This document shows, piece after piece, positions 19,700 to 28,933 of a DNA stretch of 43,376 nucleotides. Both the position numbers and the translations under genes were made by a program. The DNA is from an uncultured Opitutia bacterium (GTDB lineage Bacteria; Verrucomicrobiota; Verrucomicrobiia; Opitutales; Opitutaceae), in the NCBI GenBank assembly GCA_903896015.1, contig CAITWF010000024.1, positions 1-43,376 of the forward strand, given 5' to 3'. The notes beneath the pieces are model-generated. The model saw only the letters and a list, made by a program, of their open reading frames with translations. It ran no database searches and was not told the origin of the DNA. Each line of letters starts with the position of its first letter. Position 1 is the first letter of the stretch.

Positions 19700-20746
19700 T
19701 CAGCCTCGCCGACGCAGGCCGGTTGCCGTGCGGCCCGCTACCCAACGGCCTTCAATCAGCACCGTCTTAGGATTCGCCGGCACGCCATAGTGGTTGCCGT
19801 GGAGTTGCTCGACCACCAGATCGATCGCCGCGGCCCCGACTCGCTCGTTGTTTTGATCGATGCCCGCGCAACCGCTCCCGCGCTCTGCGAGATGAAGGTG
19901 GGCGAATCCGATCGGCCGCTTCGCGCGCAACGCCGCCGCCTGCACGACCCCCTGGACCCCCGGCTCCGTGCTGACAACCGCCTCTGGCCGCTCGCGCCGC
20001 AGCCACGCCAGCAGTGCCTCCCGCTCCACGTGCTCGACGAAAAACAGCGGAAACTCCCGATCTGTTTCTGCGTGCTCGTGCTGCGCCAGCAGCGCGGACG
20101 AGATCCAATTGCGCTCCACCCGCTGGTCCTCGTGCCGGCTCATCACGAGCCCGATCCGCCGGTAGCCCAGCGCGAGCAGTTGCGCCAGCGCGAGTCGGAA
20201 CGAGTGCACCTGATGATTTACCGCCCGATGCAGCGGCGGCCGCGCGAGCGAGAAGCCCAGCGTCGCCAGCGCATGATCGTCCCAGGGCAGAGTCAACGCG
20301 GAGCCTGTCAGTGGAAACGGCGCAAACACCACGCCGCGAATCCCGCGCGCGCCCAGCACGCGTTTCAACTGCGCCTCGGACAGGCCCTCTTCGCTCATGC
20401 GAAACACCTCCAGCCGGTAGCCGTGCTGCGCCGCGCCCTCGCGGGCGCCGTCGCGAAACCGGCGCAATGTCGCGTGTTGCTGCCTCGTCAGGGCGCCGGC
20501 GTAGCTCTCCACATAGGCGATGACATGGGCGTCGTTTCCCCGCGGATGCCAGCCGCGCAGACCGGCCATCAGCGCCGAAACGAGCGGATTACGCCGGTAA
20601 CCCAGTCGCGCCGCCGTCGCCAGCACCCGCTCGCGCGTGTCCGCCGGGATGCTAGGATCGCGCCGCAGCGCCAGGGACACAGTCATCACGGAGACACCCG
20701 CGGCCTGCGCCACATGCTTCATCGAGGGTCGGATCGCGTGTTTCAC
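19700..20746 (-). CDS. LacI-family transcriptional regulator of the fucose-type locus
   Basis: I chose the GTG at 20746, giving 348 residues starting VKHAIRPSMKHVAQ, because this matches the GTG-started N-terminus of the other LacI protein (VKPASTQPTIRSLA) and supplies the full first helix. An ATG at 20722 is possible. The helix-turn-helix spans about 9-32 (VAQAAGVSVMTVSLALR), then RRDPSIPADTRERVLATAARLGYRRNPLV. The sensor domain follows and ends with GCAGIDQNNERVGAAAIDLVVEQL. It is divergent from the TonB-dependent receptor at 20856. A 20-bp palindrome covers its own start region, so autorepression and control of the receptor operon are likely. The inducer may be fucose or a fucose oxidation product, by context only. 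Confidence 0.9.
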   Translation of the reverse strand: MKHAIRPSMKHVAQAAGVSVMTVSLALRRDPSIPADTRERVLATAARLGYRRNPLVSALMAGLRGWHPRGNDAHVIAYVESYAGALTRQQHATLRRFRDGAREGAAQHGYRLEVFRMSEEGLSEAQLKRVLGARGIRGVVFAPFPLTGSALTLPWDDHALATLGFSLARPPLHRAVNHQVHSFRLALAQLLALGYRRIGLVMSRHEDQRVERNWISSALLAQHEHAETDREFPLFFVEHVEREALLAWLRRERPEAVVSTEPGVQGVVQAAALRAKRPIGFAHLHLAERGSGCAGIDQNNERVGAAAIDLVVEQLHGNHYGVPANPKTVLIEGRWVAGRTATGLRRRG

Positions 20747-20762
20747 TTTACGATTAAAGTGA
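20743..20762. promoter_or_regulatory. Palindromic operator candidate between LacI and TonB-dependent receptor
   Basis: Perfect 8-bp arms TCACTTTA (20743-20750) and TAAAGTGA (20755-20762) flank the spacer CGAT. The site is A+T-rich within G+C-rich DNA and lies in the 109-bp divergent gap, as expected for a LacI operator. It overlaps the preferred GTG start of the LacI gene, which fits autorepression or favours the ATG at 20722. Confidence 0.6.
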
Positions 20763-20786
20763 TAAAGCCCTCGCGGCGGTTGTCGA
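20759..20786 (-). promoter_or_regulatory. Possible promoter of the LacI gene
   Basis: On the minus strand, TCGACA (20786-20781) and TATCAC (20764-20759) are separated by 16 bp and resemble -35 and -10 boxes. The -10 box touches the palindrome at 20743-20762, so a bound repressor would block it. The match is moderate and no transcript start is known. Confidence 0.3.
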
Positions 20787-20855
20787 GCTGCGTCTTTCCT
20801 AACGTCTCTTCCCGAGCCCCGCGGCACCGATGCCGCCCAACCCCGCCTACCGCCC

Positions 20856-23435
20856 ATGACTACCCCCCGTATTCCTCTGCTGACTATCGTCAGCCTCTTC
20901 ACGGTTCCGTCTTCACTCCTCGCTCAAGCCGCCGCGCCCGAAGGCGACATCGTCAAGTTGAACGTCTTCGAGGTCAGCGCGCAGGAGGACGACGCCTACC
21001 GCGCCGCTAACACCACCACGGGGACGCGCTACAACACGCCCGTCAAAAACCTCCCCATGGACATCGAGGTGCTGACTCCCGCTTTCTTGCGCGATATTGG
21101 GGCGAATGACCTGCGCGATGCGCTCGCCTACGTGAGCGGAATTCAGCTCGACAATACCACGTCTGCGAGCGCCTCGACGGGGAATCCGGAAAATTCAACC
21201 CTGCTTGTCCGAGGCATCTCGGCGGCCAACAAAAAGGACGGCTTCGCTCGATTCGTCCCGGTAGACCCCGTCACGATCGCACAAGTGGACATCATTAAGG
21301 GCCCTGGCGGCGCACTGTATGGACAGAATGGAACGGGTGGCGTCGTGAACAACGTCGGTGTTACGGCCGGGAGCAAACCGACCATCCGAGCGAGCAGCAG
21401 CATCGGCTCCTTCGGTTTTCGCCGAGAGGAATTGGTGTTTTCCACGCCACTACCAAAGGTCAGCAGTGTGGGCTTCGCGATGCCGATGGCATATCAGGAA
21501 ACCGGCAGCACTTGGATGTATTATCGCATTCATAATTTTGTCATGGTCCCGACGCTGACAGCCAAGGTCGGCGACAAACTGCGGCTGCTCGCGAGCATCG
21601 AATCACGGTTCAATGAACGCAACGACTTCAGCACATTTTTCCTGACCGACACCGCGCTCAACCCCGCCGGGCAGCCATATGGAACCCTTATTCCTGGTCG
21701 TCCAGGATCCGCGGTGCTTACAACGCCAAGCCAGCGCGACTTCCGATTCGACGGTCCCGACACTTACCGGCGCGAGCGCGACTACGTCACGACCTTCCGC
21801 GTCGATTATGCGTTTTCTGATCATCTCCAATGGTGGGGTGGCTTCAGTTCCGAGGACATCAATGTCCACGAGCAGGGCTGGAACATTGCGTTGCGCAACG
21901 CGAACGACAGCTCCATACCGCTCGCGATTCGAAGCGATCCCCGGTTCCTTGCTTTACTCCGGCCGTCCTTAGGCACGGCACAACCCCAGGTGCTCGACAT
22001 ACGCCCGAACAACATCACGGAGTCTGCTCGGACGGTTCGCCCAACCTGGAAATCGGAACTCTACTACGCCTTCAACTTACCCCATGTGAGCAACCGCCTG
22101 ATCGTCGGCGTGAGCTACGGCCCCCTTCGCTCGGGCAACAACGCCCCGAACGATAATTTCTACTATGGCAACACTTCCTCGCCGACTGACGCCATCACCA
22201 AGGCATGGGAAGCGCTGCCGGCCAGCGTGGTGTTATCGCGTTTTCGGAGCCCGACCGACTACGTTTCTGTCCAACATTGGGACCCGGCAATTATCAGGCA
22301 GTTTCCCCAGGGGCCTCAGGCAATCAATGGCACAAACGCCTCGTATGTGACGTCGCTTTTCTGGGATCGAAACCTCTATGCCAATCTCCAGAGCGGTTTC
22401 TTCAGCGATAAGATCCAGACGATCCTCGGGGTCTTCGACACTCGCAACGACCGCGGCGGTAACGTCTACGACTCGCAGGGAAACTTTTTGTGGAGCAGCG
22501 CGCCGCCCGCGGGAAGTCCTTCCGGCACACCAGCCGGAATTCGGCGTCCGCAGCCAGTCCGCAACACGGCTCCCAGTGCCACCCTCATTTGGTTACCAAA
22601 CAGCTCCGTTCGCCTCTACGCCAATGCCATGAGCGCGCTCGACCCGGGACCGTCCTACTCGGGCTACGACGGCAACGGCGTTCCGCTGAACGCAGCGCAA
22701 GTCACCAATGCGGAGGCCGGGATCAAACTCGACGTGTTAAAGGATACCCTTTTGGCGAATCTTTCCGTCTTCAAAATGGAGGACAAAAATCGACCCGTGA
22801 GCTACGGGGCCGCGATCCAAAATCTGCTCTTCGCCGCCGGCTCCGGTGCCACTCTTACCTCCGGGTTTGGAGCCTTCGTCAAGACGACGACCGATTCCAA
22901 AGGGTTCGACCTTAAGCTCGACTATCTCCCGACCAAGAACCTGCGACTGAACGTCGGAGTTTCTGAGAACAATGCCATTATCGTCGCGATCGATCCGTTT
23001 GTAACCCCAAACAATCCCAATCCAACGTTCCTTGCCGCCCAGAAGCAGTTCGTCGCCAATGGCGGAAGTTCGAGCAAGTATCTGGGCCAGCCAGCCACGG
23101 ATATTTCAAAATATACCGGCACCGGGTATCTTCGCTATGATTTTACTTCCGGGCCGCTCAAGAGCTTCTGGTTACTCCTTGGCACGAAATATTTGGGTTC
23201 GCGCCAAGCGGAGATTGTATCCGTGAGCACCTCGACTGGCATCGCGACCGTCACGGATTGGCAGGTTCCGTCCCATTACGTATACGACGCCGCGTTCGGC
23301 TACCGGACTCGCTTGGGCAATTACGCCGCTGAGTTTAAACTAAATCTCAAGAATCTCGCCGACGACGAACGCTTTTATGCGGCGAACTGGCAAGTCGGAC
23401 GGAGCTATCAGTTTACCGGGACGTTGCGGTTCTGA
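20856..23435 (+). CDS. TonB-dependent outer-membrane receptor
   Basis: This 859-residue receptor starts at the ATG at 20856 with a signal peptide ending LLAQA. The mature N-terminus GDIVKLNVFEVSAQEDDAY is a variant of the Opitutaceae TonB-box region. The plug (about 45-190) contains PMDIEVLTPAFLRDIGA and VDIIKGPGGALYGQNGTGGVVNN. The barrel ends YQFTGTLRF, with the terminal Phe needed for outer-membrane assembly. It probably imports the glycan fragments processed by the downstream genes. By eye its third codon positions are less G+C-rich than those of neighbouring genes. Divergence from a LacI gene and the shared palindrome suggest sugar-dependent induction. Confidence 0.92.
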   Translation: MTTPRIPLLTIVSLFTVPSSLLAQAAAPEGDIVKLNVFEVSAQEDDAYRAANTTTGTRYNTPVKNLPMDIEVLTPAFLRDIGANDLRDALAYVSGIQLDNTTSASASTGNPENSTLLVRGISAANKKDGFARFVPVDPVTIAQVDIIKGPGGALYGQNGTGGVVNNVGVTAGSKPTIRASSSIGSFGFRREELVFSTPLPKVSSVGFAMPMAYQETGSTWMYYRIHNFVMVPTLTAKVGDKLRLLASIESRFNERNDFSTFFLTDTALNPAGQPYGTLIPGRPGSAVLTTPSQRDFRFDGPDTYRRERDYVTTFRVDYAFSDHLQWWGGFSSEDINVHEQGWNIALRNANDSSIPLAIRSDPRFLALLRPSLGTAQPQVLDIRPNNITESARTVRPTWKSELYYAFNLPHVSNRLIVGVSYGPLRSGNNAPNDNFYYGNTSSPTDAITKAWEALPASVVLSRFRSPTDYVSVQHWDPAIIRQFPQGPQAINGTNASYVTSLFWDRNLYANLQSGFFSDKIQTILGVFDTRNDRGGNVYDSQGNFLWSSAPPAGSPSGTPAGIRRPQPVRNTAPSATLIWLPNSSVRLYANAMSALDPGPSYSGYDGNGVPLNAAQVTNAEAGIKLDVLKDTLLANLSVFKMEDKNRPVSYGAAIQNLLFAAGSGATLTSGFGAFVKTTTDSKGFDLKLDYLPTKNLRLNVGVSENNAIIVAIDPFVTPNNPNPTFLAAQKQFVANGGSSSKYLGQPATDISKYTGTGYLRYDFTSGPLKSFWLLLGTKYLGSRQAEIVSVSTSTGIATVTDWQVPSHYVYDAAFGYRTRLGNYAAEFKLNLKNLADDERFYAANWQVGRSYQFTGTLRF

Positions 23436-23518
23436 GGACTCGTAACCAGCCGCGTTGCGAAGCGTCACACCCACCTGACTTTTTGCATGACGCTATCTCC
23501 CAGGCCTCGTGCGGCATC

Positions 23519-25183
23519 ATGAGTCGCCTCGGATCTGCCCTCGCAGCAATCGTCGCCTTCGCCGTGGTCGGCCGCAGCATAGCGGTAGTCCGGCTGCCAC
23601 GCATTTTTGCCGATCACATGATCCTGCAAAGCGGACAGCCCCTTCCCATCTGGGGTTGGGCCGAACCGCGCGAAAAAATCACCGTTAGATTTGCCGATCA
23701 GCAAAAGTCGACGGTCGCAGATTCGACCGGTCAGTGGGAGTTGAAACTTGATCCGCTGGCCGCCACCGCCGCCCCGCGTGAACTGATTGTGCGTGGAAGC
23801 AATACCGTGACGTTCACTGACGTGGTCGTAGGCGAAGTCTGGATCGCCTCGGGTCAATCCAACATGGCCTTGCCCGTTTTCGCCGCGCACAACGCCACCG
23901 AGACTCTCGCCGCCGCCAACGATCCGCTGCTGCGTTTCTTCACGGTCCAGCACGCCACCGCCGCCGAACCGCAAACCGATCTTGGTGGAAAATGGGAACT
24001 CGCCAACCCCGCGAGCGCGAAAAATTTTTCCGCTGCGGCCTACTTTTTCGCCCGCGAATTGCGCGCGAAGTTGGCTTGCCCCGTCGCCATCCTGCACTCG
24101 TCCTGGGGCGGTACGTCCGCCCAAACGTGGCTCAGCCTCGACGCCCTGCGCAAGAATCCGCCGTTCACCGCCCACCTAAAACAATGGGAAGAGGCGCTCG
24201 CGCAGCATCGTGCCGTGCTCGCCGATCCCGCGCGCGCGGTCACCTATAAACAGGACTTGAAGCAGTGGCAGAAGGACGTCGCGCCCGCGTTCAACTCCAT
24301 GATGAAGGACTACAATGCCGCCAACTCCCCCGGCCCGAAACCCGTGCCCGCGCGCCCCGAACCCATCAACCCCGATCCGATCGGCATGCCGAGCCCGTCA
24401 GCCCGTCCGTCAGTTCCGAGCGTGATCTACAACGCCCAGATCGCCCCGCTCGCCCCCTACGCGATTCGCGGCGCGCTGTGGTATCAGGGCGAGGCCAACG
24501 GCGCCGCTGGTGTCGAGTATCGCACGCTGCTTCCGCGCCTGATCGGCGACTGGAGAGCCCGCTGGGGCCAAGGAGACTTTCCGTTTCTGATCGTGCAGTT
24601 GCCTGGTTGGAATCACGATACCCGGGCTGCCGAGTTTCACGACTGGCCGTGGCTCCGCGAAGCGCAGGCGCTCACGGCGCAACACGTTCCCCACACCGCC
24701 CTCGCCGTCACGATCGACCTTGGAAACCCGAATGACGTTCACCCGAAGGACAAACTCGACGTCGGCCACCGTCTCGCGCTGCTCGCGCGCCGCCTCGTCT
24801 ATGGCGAACTGATCGTCGCGTCCGGCCCGGTGTTTCGAGGTGTGACCTTCGACGGCCCGAGTGCGCGCATAACCTTCGACGAAGCCGGCTTTGGCTTCGC
24901 AATCAGCGAGGCCCCATGGCGCGCCGACGGAGTAGTTCCGTTGCCCACCGATCGCCTCCTCGGCTTCGCACTCGCCGGCCCCGATCGGGAGTGGCACGAC
25001 GCCGATGGGCGCATCGAGGGCGACGGCGTGATTATTTCAAGTTCCGCCGTGACGGCACCCGTCGCCGTGCGCTATGCGTGGGCCAACTCCCCCCGCTGCA
25101 ATCTCTACAATCGCGACGGCCTCCCCGTCGCACCCTTCCGCAGCGACGACTGGCCCCTACCCACTCTTCCAAATAAAAAATAG
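23519..25183 (+). CDS. Sialate O-acetylesterase-type carbohydrate esterase (SASA/SGNH family)
   Basis: The ATG at 23519 gives 554 residues with a signal-like N-terminus (SRLGSALAAIVAFAVVG). The order is typical of the family: an N-terminal beta domain (LPRIFADHMILQSGQPLPIWGWA), then the SGNH hydrolase with WIASGQSNM (catalytic Ser114), the ALWYQGEAN block and DVHPKDK (the Asp-x-x-His-like segment) near residue 405, then a C-terminal beta domain. These esterases remove O-acetyl groups from sialic acids, xylan or other glycans. Because the following genes include an alpha-L-fucosidase, deacetylation of an acetylated fucose-containing glycan is the likely job here, as an inference. It lies 83 bp after the receptor gene and 25 bp before the next gene. 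Confidence 0.92.
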   Translation: MSRLGSALAAIVAFAVVGRSIAVVRLPRIFADHMILQSGQPLPIWGWAEPREKITVRFADQQKSTVADSTGQWELKLDPLAATAAPRELIVRGSNTVTFTDVVVGEVWIASGQSNMALPVFAAHNATETLAAANDPLLRFFTVQHATAAEPQTDLGGKWELANPASAKNFSAAAYFFARELRAKLACPVAILHSSWGGTSAQTWLSLDALRKNPPFTAHLKQWEEALAQHRAVLADPARAVTYKQDLKQWQKDVAPAFNSMMKDYNAANSPGPKPVPARPEPINPDPIGMPSPSARPSVPSVIYNAQIAPLAPYAIRGALWYQGEANGAAGVEYRTLLPRLIGDWRARWGQGDFPFLIVQLPGWNHDTRAAEFHDWPWLREAQALTAQHVPHTALAVTIDLGNPNDVHPKDKLDVGHRLALLARRLVYGELIVASGPVFRGVTFDGPSARITFDEAGFGFAISEAPWRADGVVPLPTDRLLGFALAGPDREWHDADGRIEGDGVIISSSAVTAPVAVRYAWANSPRCNLYNRDGLPVAPFRSDDWPLPTLPNKK

Positions 25184-25208
25184 TCGCCTGCTCTTTCCCC
25201 GCTCTCCT

Positions 25209-27845
25209 ATGGCTTCCCGCATTTCCCTCCGCTCTCTCATCATGTACGCCGCCTTCGCCGCCGCTACGTGCGCACGCTCGCAAACGCCGCCGGCGCCCAC
25301 CGACACCGCGCCGGCCGACGAGCCCAAACTCCCCAAGCAACCGCGCCCACCGCTCCTCTCGCCGGCCGAAAGCCAGAAATGTTTTCAACTGCCCGCCGGC
25401 TACCACCTAGAACTCGTCCTCAGCGAACCGGATATCCGCGAGCCCGTGCTGACGGTCTTCGACGGTAACGGCCGCATGTTCGTCGCCGAGATGCGCTCCT
25501 ACATGCAGGATGTCGACGGCACCGACGAGAAAGCCCCGATCAGTCGCATCTCGCTGCACTGGTCCTCGAAAAACGATGGCGTCTACGATCGCCACTCCGT
25601 CTTCATCGATCACCTCGTTTTGCCCCGGCTCATCCTGCCGCTGCGCGACAGCATTCTCGTGCAGGAGACCGACACCGGCGACATCTACGAGTATCGCGAT
25701 ACCGACGGCGACGGCGTCGCCGACGAGAAAAAGCTTTTTTTCTCCGGTGAGGAGCGCAAGGCGAACCTCGAGCACCAAACCAGCGGACTCATCTGGTCTG
25801 TCGACAACTGGCTTTACACGACCTACAATTCATACCGCATCCGCTGGACACCGCGCGGTGTCGTCAAGGAGCCCACCGCACCGAACGGTGGCCAGTGGGG
25901 CCTCACGCAAGACAGCTACGGCAAGCCTTGGATCGTCAACGCCGGCGGCGAACTCGGCCCGATCAATTTTCAGGAGCCGATCGTTTACGGCGCGTTCCGC
26001 ATCCGCAACGAGCTCGCCGAAGGCTACAAGGAAGTCTGGCCGCTCGTCCCCATTCCCGACGTGCAGGGCGGCACGAGCCGCTTCCGTCCGCAGGAGAAAA
26101 CCCTCAACCACATCACCGCCGCGTGCGGCGCCGATATCTACCGCGGCGATCGCCTGCCCGCTGATCTCGTCGGCGATCTCCTCTACTGCGAGCCCGTCGG
26201 CCGCCTCGTCCGCCGCACCAAGATCGAGGTCCGCGACGGCCTGACCTACCTAACAAACGCCTACGACAAATCCGAGTTCATCCGCTCGACCGACGCCTAT
26301 TTCCGGCCCGTAAATCTGGCGACCGCACCCGACGGCACGCTCTATCTCACCGACATGGCGCGCGGCATCATTCAGGAAGGAAACTGGACCAAACCCGGCT
26401 CCTACCTCCGCGGCATCATCAAGCAATACGACCTCGATCAAACAATCGGCCGCGGCCGCATCTGGCGGCTTGTGCACGACGGCGAGAAACCCGGTGTGGC
26501 GCCGCACCTCCTCAACGAAACGTCCGCGCAACTCGTCGCGCATCTCGCGGATCCAAACGGCTGGTGGCGCGACACCGCCCAGAAGCTCCTCGTGCTCGCG
26601 CAGGATAAGTCCGCCGCGCCCGCGTTGGAAGCGATGGCACGCACCCACTCCAATCCACTCGCCCGGCTCCACGCGATCTGGACGCTCGAAGGCCTCGAAA
26701 CCCTCACTCCTGATCTCGTGCAAGAAAAAATCCGCGATACCGATTCGCACGTGCGCGTCGCCGCGTTGCGCGCCAGCGAATCCCTGTTCAAATCGGGCGA
26801 CAAATCGCTGGTCGCCGACACACTAAAACTGTTCACCGACGCCGATCCGAACGTCGCGATTCAGGCGATGATGACCGCCACGTTGTTGAAGTGGCCCGAA
26901 GCCCGACCGCTGATCCAAAAATCCGCCGTCGCCAGTCCTTCCGTCGGCGTGAAGCAAATCGCCGCGCAACTCCTCAACCCGCTCTCCACGCAGATCTCCG
27001 CCGAATATGGCGGCGCCGAGCGCACGCAGCTCGAACACGGCCAGCAGATTTTCATGGAGCTGTGCTTCGCGTGCCACGGCATCGACGGCAAGGGCACGCC
27101 GCTCGACGGCAAGGCCACCACGCTCGCGCCGCCGCTCGCCGGCTCCGCCACTGTGCTCGGTCACCGCGACGCCATCATCAACGTACTTCTGCTCGGCGCC
27201 GCCGGCCCGATCGCGCACCACAACTACGACGCGCAGATGGTCCCGATGGGCGCCAACGACGACGACTGGATTGCCGCCGTCACCTCCTATGTGCGAACGA
27301 GCTTCGGCAACAAGGCATCGATCATCACGCCGAAGGATGTCGCCCGCGTGCGCGCCGCGTGCGTCGGCCGCAAGGAGCCGTGGCAGCTCGCCGAGTTGGA
27401 GCAGCGCGTGCCGCAGCCGCTCACCGATCGCGCCGCGTGGAAATTCTCCTCGAACCGCGGCAAACCCGAGGCCGTGAAAATCGGGTTCACGATCGACCCG
27501 AAGGAGACACGCGATGCGTGGTTCCAAGTCGAGCTGCCAGAGCCGACCACGCTCGCTGCCGTGCGCCTCGGCGCGCTGAAAACTCCGCGCAACTCGCCCC
27601 GCGAATACAAAATCGAACTCTCAACCGACGGCACGACCTGGCTTCCTCCCGTCTTCCGCGGCAAAAGCAACGGCCCGATCGCCGAAGTGTCGTTTGCGCC
27701 GACGTCCGCCCGCTTCATCCGCATCACGCAACTCGCCCCCGCGACGGGCGCCGGCTGGAGCATCGACGAGCTACTCCTGTTCCGCGCTGCCGAGTCACCG
27801 CTGCAGGCGTCGAATGAAAAACCCAGTCCGTCCGCCACGCAGTAA
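25209..27845 (+). CDS. PVC-type membrane-bound dehydrogenase with HEAT repeats, cytochrome c and discoidin-like domain
   Basis: The ATG at 25209 gives 878 residues with a signal peptide. The N-terminal domain (about 55-420) is the beta-propeller found in PVC 'putative membrane-bound dehydrogenase' proteins: LPAGYHLELVLSEPDIREPV, DGNGRMFVAEMRSY, EYRDTDGDGVADEKK and LTDMARGIIQEG. HEAT-like helices follow (about 430-600). A heme c site CFACH lies at 619-623 with the downstream Met ligand region (AQMVPMGA). The last 140 residues resemble an F5/8-type C (discoidin) carbohydrate-binding domain (WFQVELPEPTTLAAVRLG, FIRITQLA). The role is inferred to be periplasmic oxidation of a sugar, with electrons passed through heme c. 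Confidence 0.85.
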   Translation: MASRISLRSLIMYAAFAAATCARSQTPPAPTDTAPADEPKLPKQPRPPLLSPAESQKCFQLPAGYHLELVLSEPDIREPVLTVFDGNGRMFVAEMRSYMQDVDGTDEKAPISRISLHWSSKNDGVYDRHSVFIDHLVLPRLILPLRDSILVQETDTGDIYEYRDTDGDGVADEKKLFFSGEERKANLEHQTSGLIWSVDNWLYTTYNSYRIRWTPRGVVKEPTAPNGGQWGLTQDSYGKPWIVNAGGELGPINFQEPIVYGAFRIRNELAEGYKEVWPLVPIPDVQGGTSRFRPQEKTLNHITAACGADIYRGDRLPADLVGDLLYCEPVGRLVRRTKIEVRDGLTYLTNAYDKSEFIRSTDAYFRPVNLATAPDGTLYLTDMARGIIQEGNWTKPGSYLRGIIKQYDLDQTIGRGRIWRLVHDGEKPGVAPHLLNETSAQLVAHLADPNGWWRDTAQKLLVLAQDKSAAPALEAMARTHSNPLARLHAIWTLEGLETLTPDLVQEKIRDTDSHVRVAALRASESLFKSGDKSLVADTLKLFTDADPNVAIQAMMTATLLKWPEARPLIQKSAVASPSVGVKQIAAQLLNPLSTQISAEYGGAERTQLEHGQQIFMELCFACHGIDGKGTPLDGKATTLAPPLAGSATVLGHRDAIINVLLLGAAGPIAHHNYDAQMVPMGANDDDWIAAVTSYVRTSFGNKASIITPKDVARVRAACVGRKEPWQLAELEQRVPQPLTDRAAWKFSSNRGKPEAVKIGFTIDPKETRDAWFQVELPEPTTLAAVRLGALKTPRNSPREYKIELSTDGTTWLPPVFRGKSNGPIAEVSFAPTSARFIRITQLAPATGAGWSIDELLLFRAAESPLQASNEKPSPSATQ

Positions 27846-27924
27846 GCCCTAGCTCGATTTCGATTTTCACGCGCTTGCTCCATTCGTATTGTCGATTTTC
27901 TCCAACCCCAGCACTGCTCTCCCC

Positions 27925-28911
27925 ATGCGCCTCGTCTTTCGCCTCTCCCTGCTCAGTGTCGCTTTCGCAGCATCCATCCTCGCCGCCCCTGAAAAGATCA
28001 AAGTCCTGATCATCGACGGCCAGAACAACCACCAGTGGGCCACGACCACGCCGCTGCTGAAGCGTATCCTCGAGGACACTGGGCGATTCACGGTCGACGT
28101 TTCGACCACACCGCCTTCCGCGCCCGCTGCGCCCCGCCTCGCGAAAGATGCCACGCCCGCGCAAAAGACCGCCTATGAGGAAGCACTGAAGAAAAATGCG
28201 ATCGCCGTTGCCGAGCACAAAGCTGCCGCCCCCGCGCTGTGGGCGAAATGGCGTCCGAATTTTTCCGCCTACGCCGTCGTCGTCTCCAACTACAATGGCG
28301 AGCGCTGGCCCGCCGAGGTCGAGAGCGCGTTTCTCGCCTTCGTGAACAACGGCGGCGGCTTCGTCTCCTACCACGCTGCAAACAATGCCTTCCCCGACTG
28401 GCCCGAGTATAACAAAATGATCGGGCTCGGCGGCTGGGGCGGTCGCAACGAAAAGGCGGGGCCCTATTTGCGACTGCGTAACGGCGCTTGGACGCGCGAT
28501 ATCACTCCCGGTCCCGGCGGCGGCCATGGCGCGCAGCACGAATTTCTCGTCGAAGCGAGCCTCCCCGATCATCCGATCCTGCGCGGGCTGCCCGAAAAGT
28601 GGATGCACGCAAAGGACGAACTCTACCACGGTCTCCGCGGCCCCGCCGACAACGTGACCGTCCTCGCCTCCGCGCTCTCCGACAAAACCAACGAACGCGA
28701 GCCCATGCTCATGGTAATCCCCTACGGCCGGGGCCGCGTCTTCCATACCACGCTCGGTCACTACGTCGACGCCGTGAACGGGCTCGGCTTCCAAGTCACA
28801 TTCGCCCGCGGCACCGAGTGGGTCGCCACCGGCAGTGTCACCCTGCCCACACCGCCCTCTGGCGCGCTGACCGCGGATCACGCCGCGTTGCGCGAAGTGA
28901 AAGCGCCCTGA
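27925..28911 (+). CDS. ThuA domain-containing protein
   Basis: The ATG at 27925 gives 328 residues with a signal peptide (MRLVFRLSLLSVAFAASILA). The ThuA-like fold, related to class I glutamine amidotransferases, is shown by IKVLIIDGQNNHQW at the N-terminus, VVVSNYNGERWPAEVESAF, NGGGFVSYHAANNAFPDWPEYNKMIGLGGWGGR, the HEFLVEASLPDHPILRGLP stretch, and VIPYGRGRVFHTTLGHY near the C-terminus. ThuA proteins are common in PVC sugar loci and are linked to trehalose and disaccharide 3-keto metabolism, but the reaction is not established. A long insertion near residues 60-110 (Ala/Pro/Lys-rich) is unusual. It lies in the same run of genes as the fucosidase, with gaps of 79 and 22 bp. Confidence 0.9.
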   Translation: MRLVFRLSLLSVAFAASILAAPEKIKVLIIDGQNNHQWATTTPLLKRILEDTGRFTVDVSTTPPSAPAAPRLAKDATPAQKTAYEEALKKNAIAVAEHKAAAPALWAKWRPNFSAYAVVVSNYNGERWPAEVESAFLAFVNNGGGFVSYHAANNAFPDWPEYNKMIGLGGWGGRNEKAGPYLRLRNGAWTRDITPGPGGGHGAQHEFLVEASLPDHPILRGLPEKWMHAKDELYHGLRGPADNVTVLASALSDKTNEREPMLMVIPYGRGRVFHTTLGHYVDAVNGLGFQVTFARGTEWVATGSVTLPTPPSGALTADHAALREVKAP

Positions 28912-28933
28912 GTTTCCCTCCGTCGTCACCCGC

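Noticed and set aside
19598-21010. 470-codon plus-strand open frame across the LacI gene
   Set aside because: It is Arg/Pro-rich shadow coding antisense to a clear LacI protein and overlaps the receptor start.
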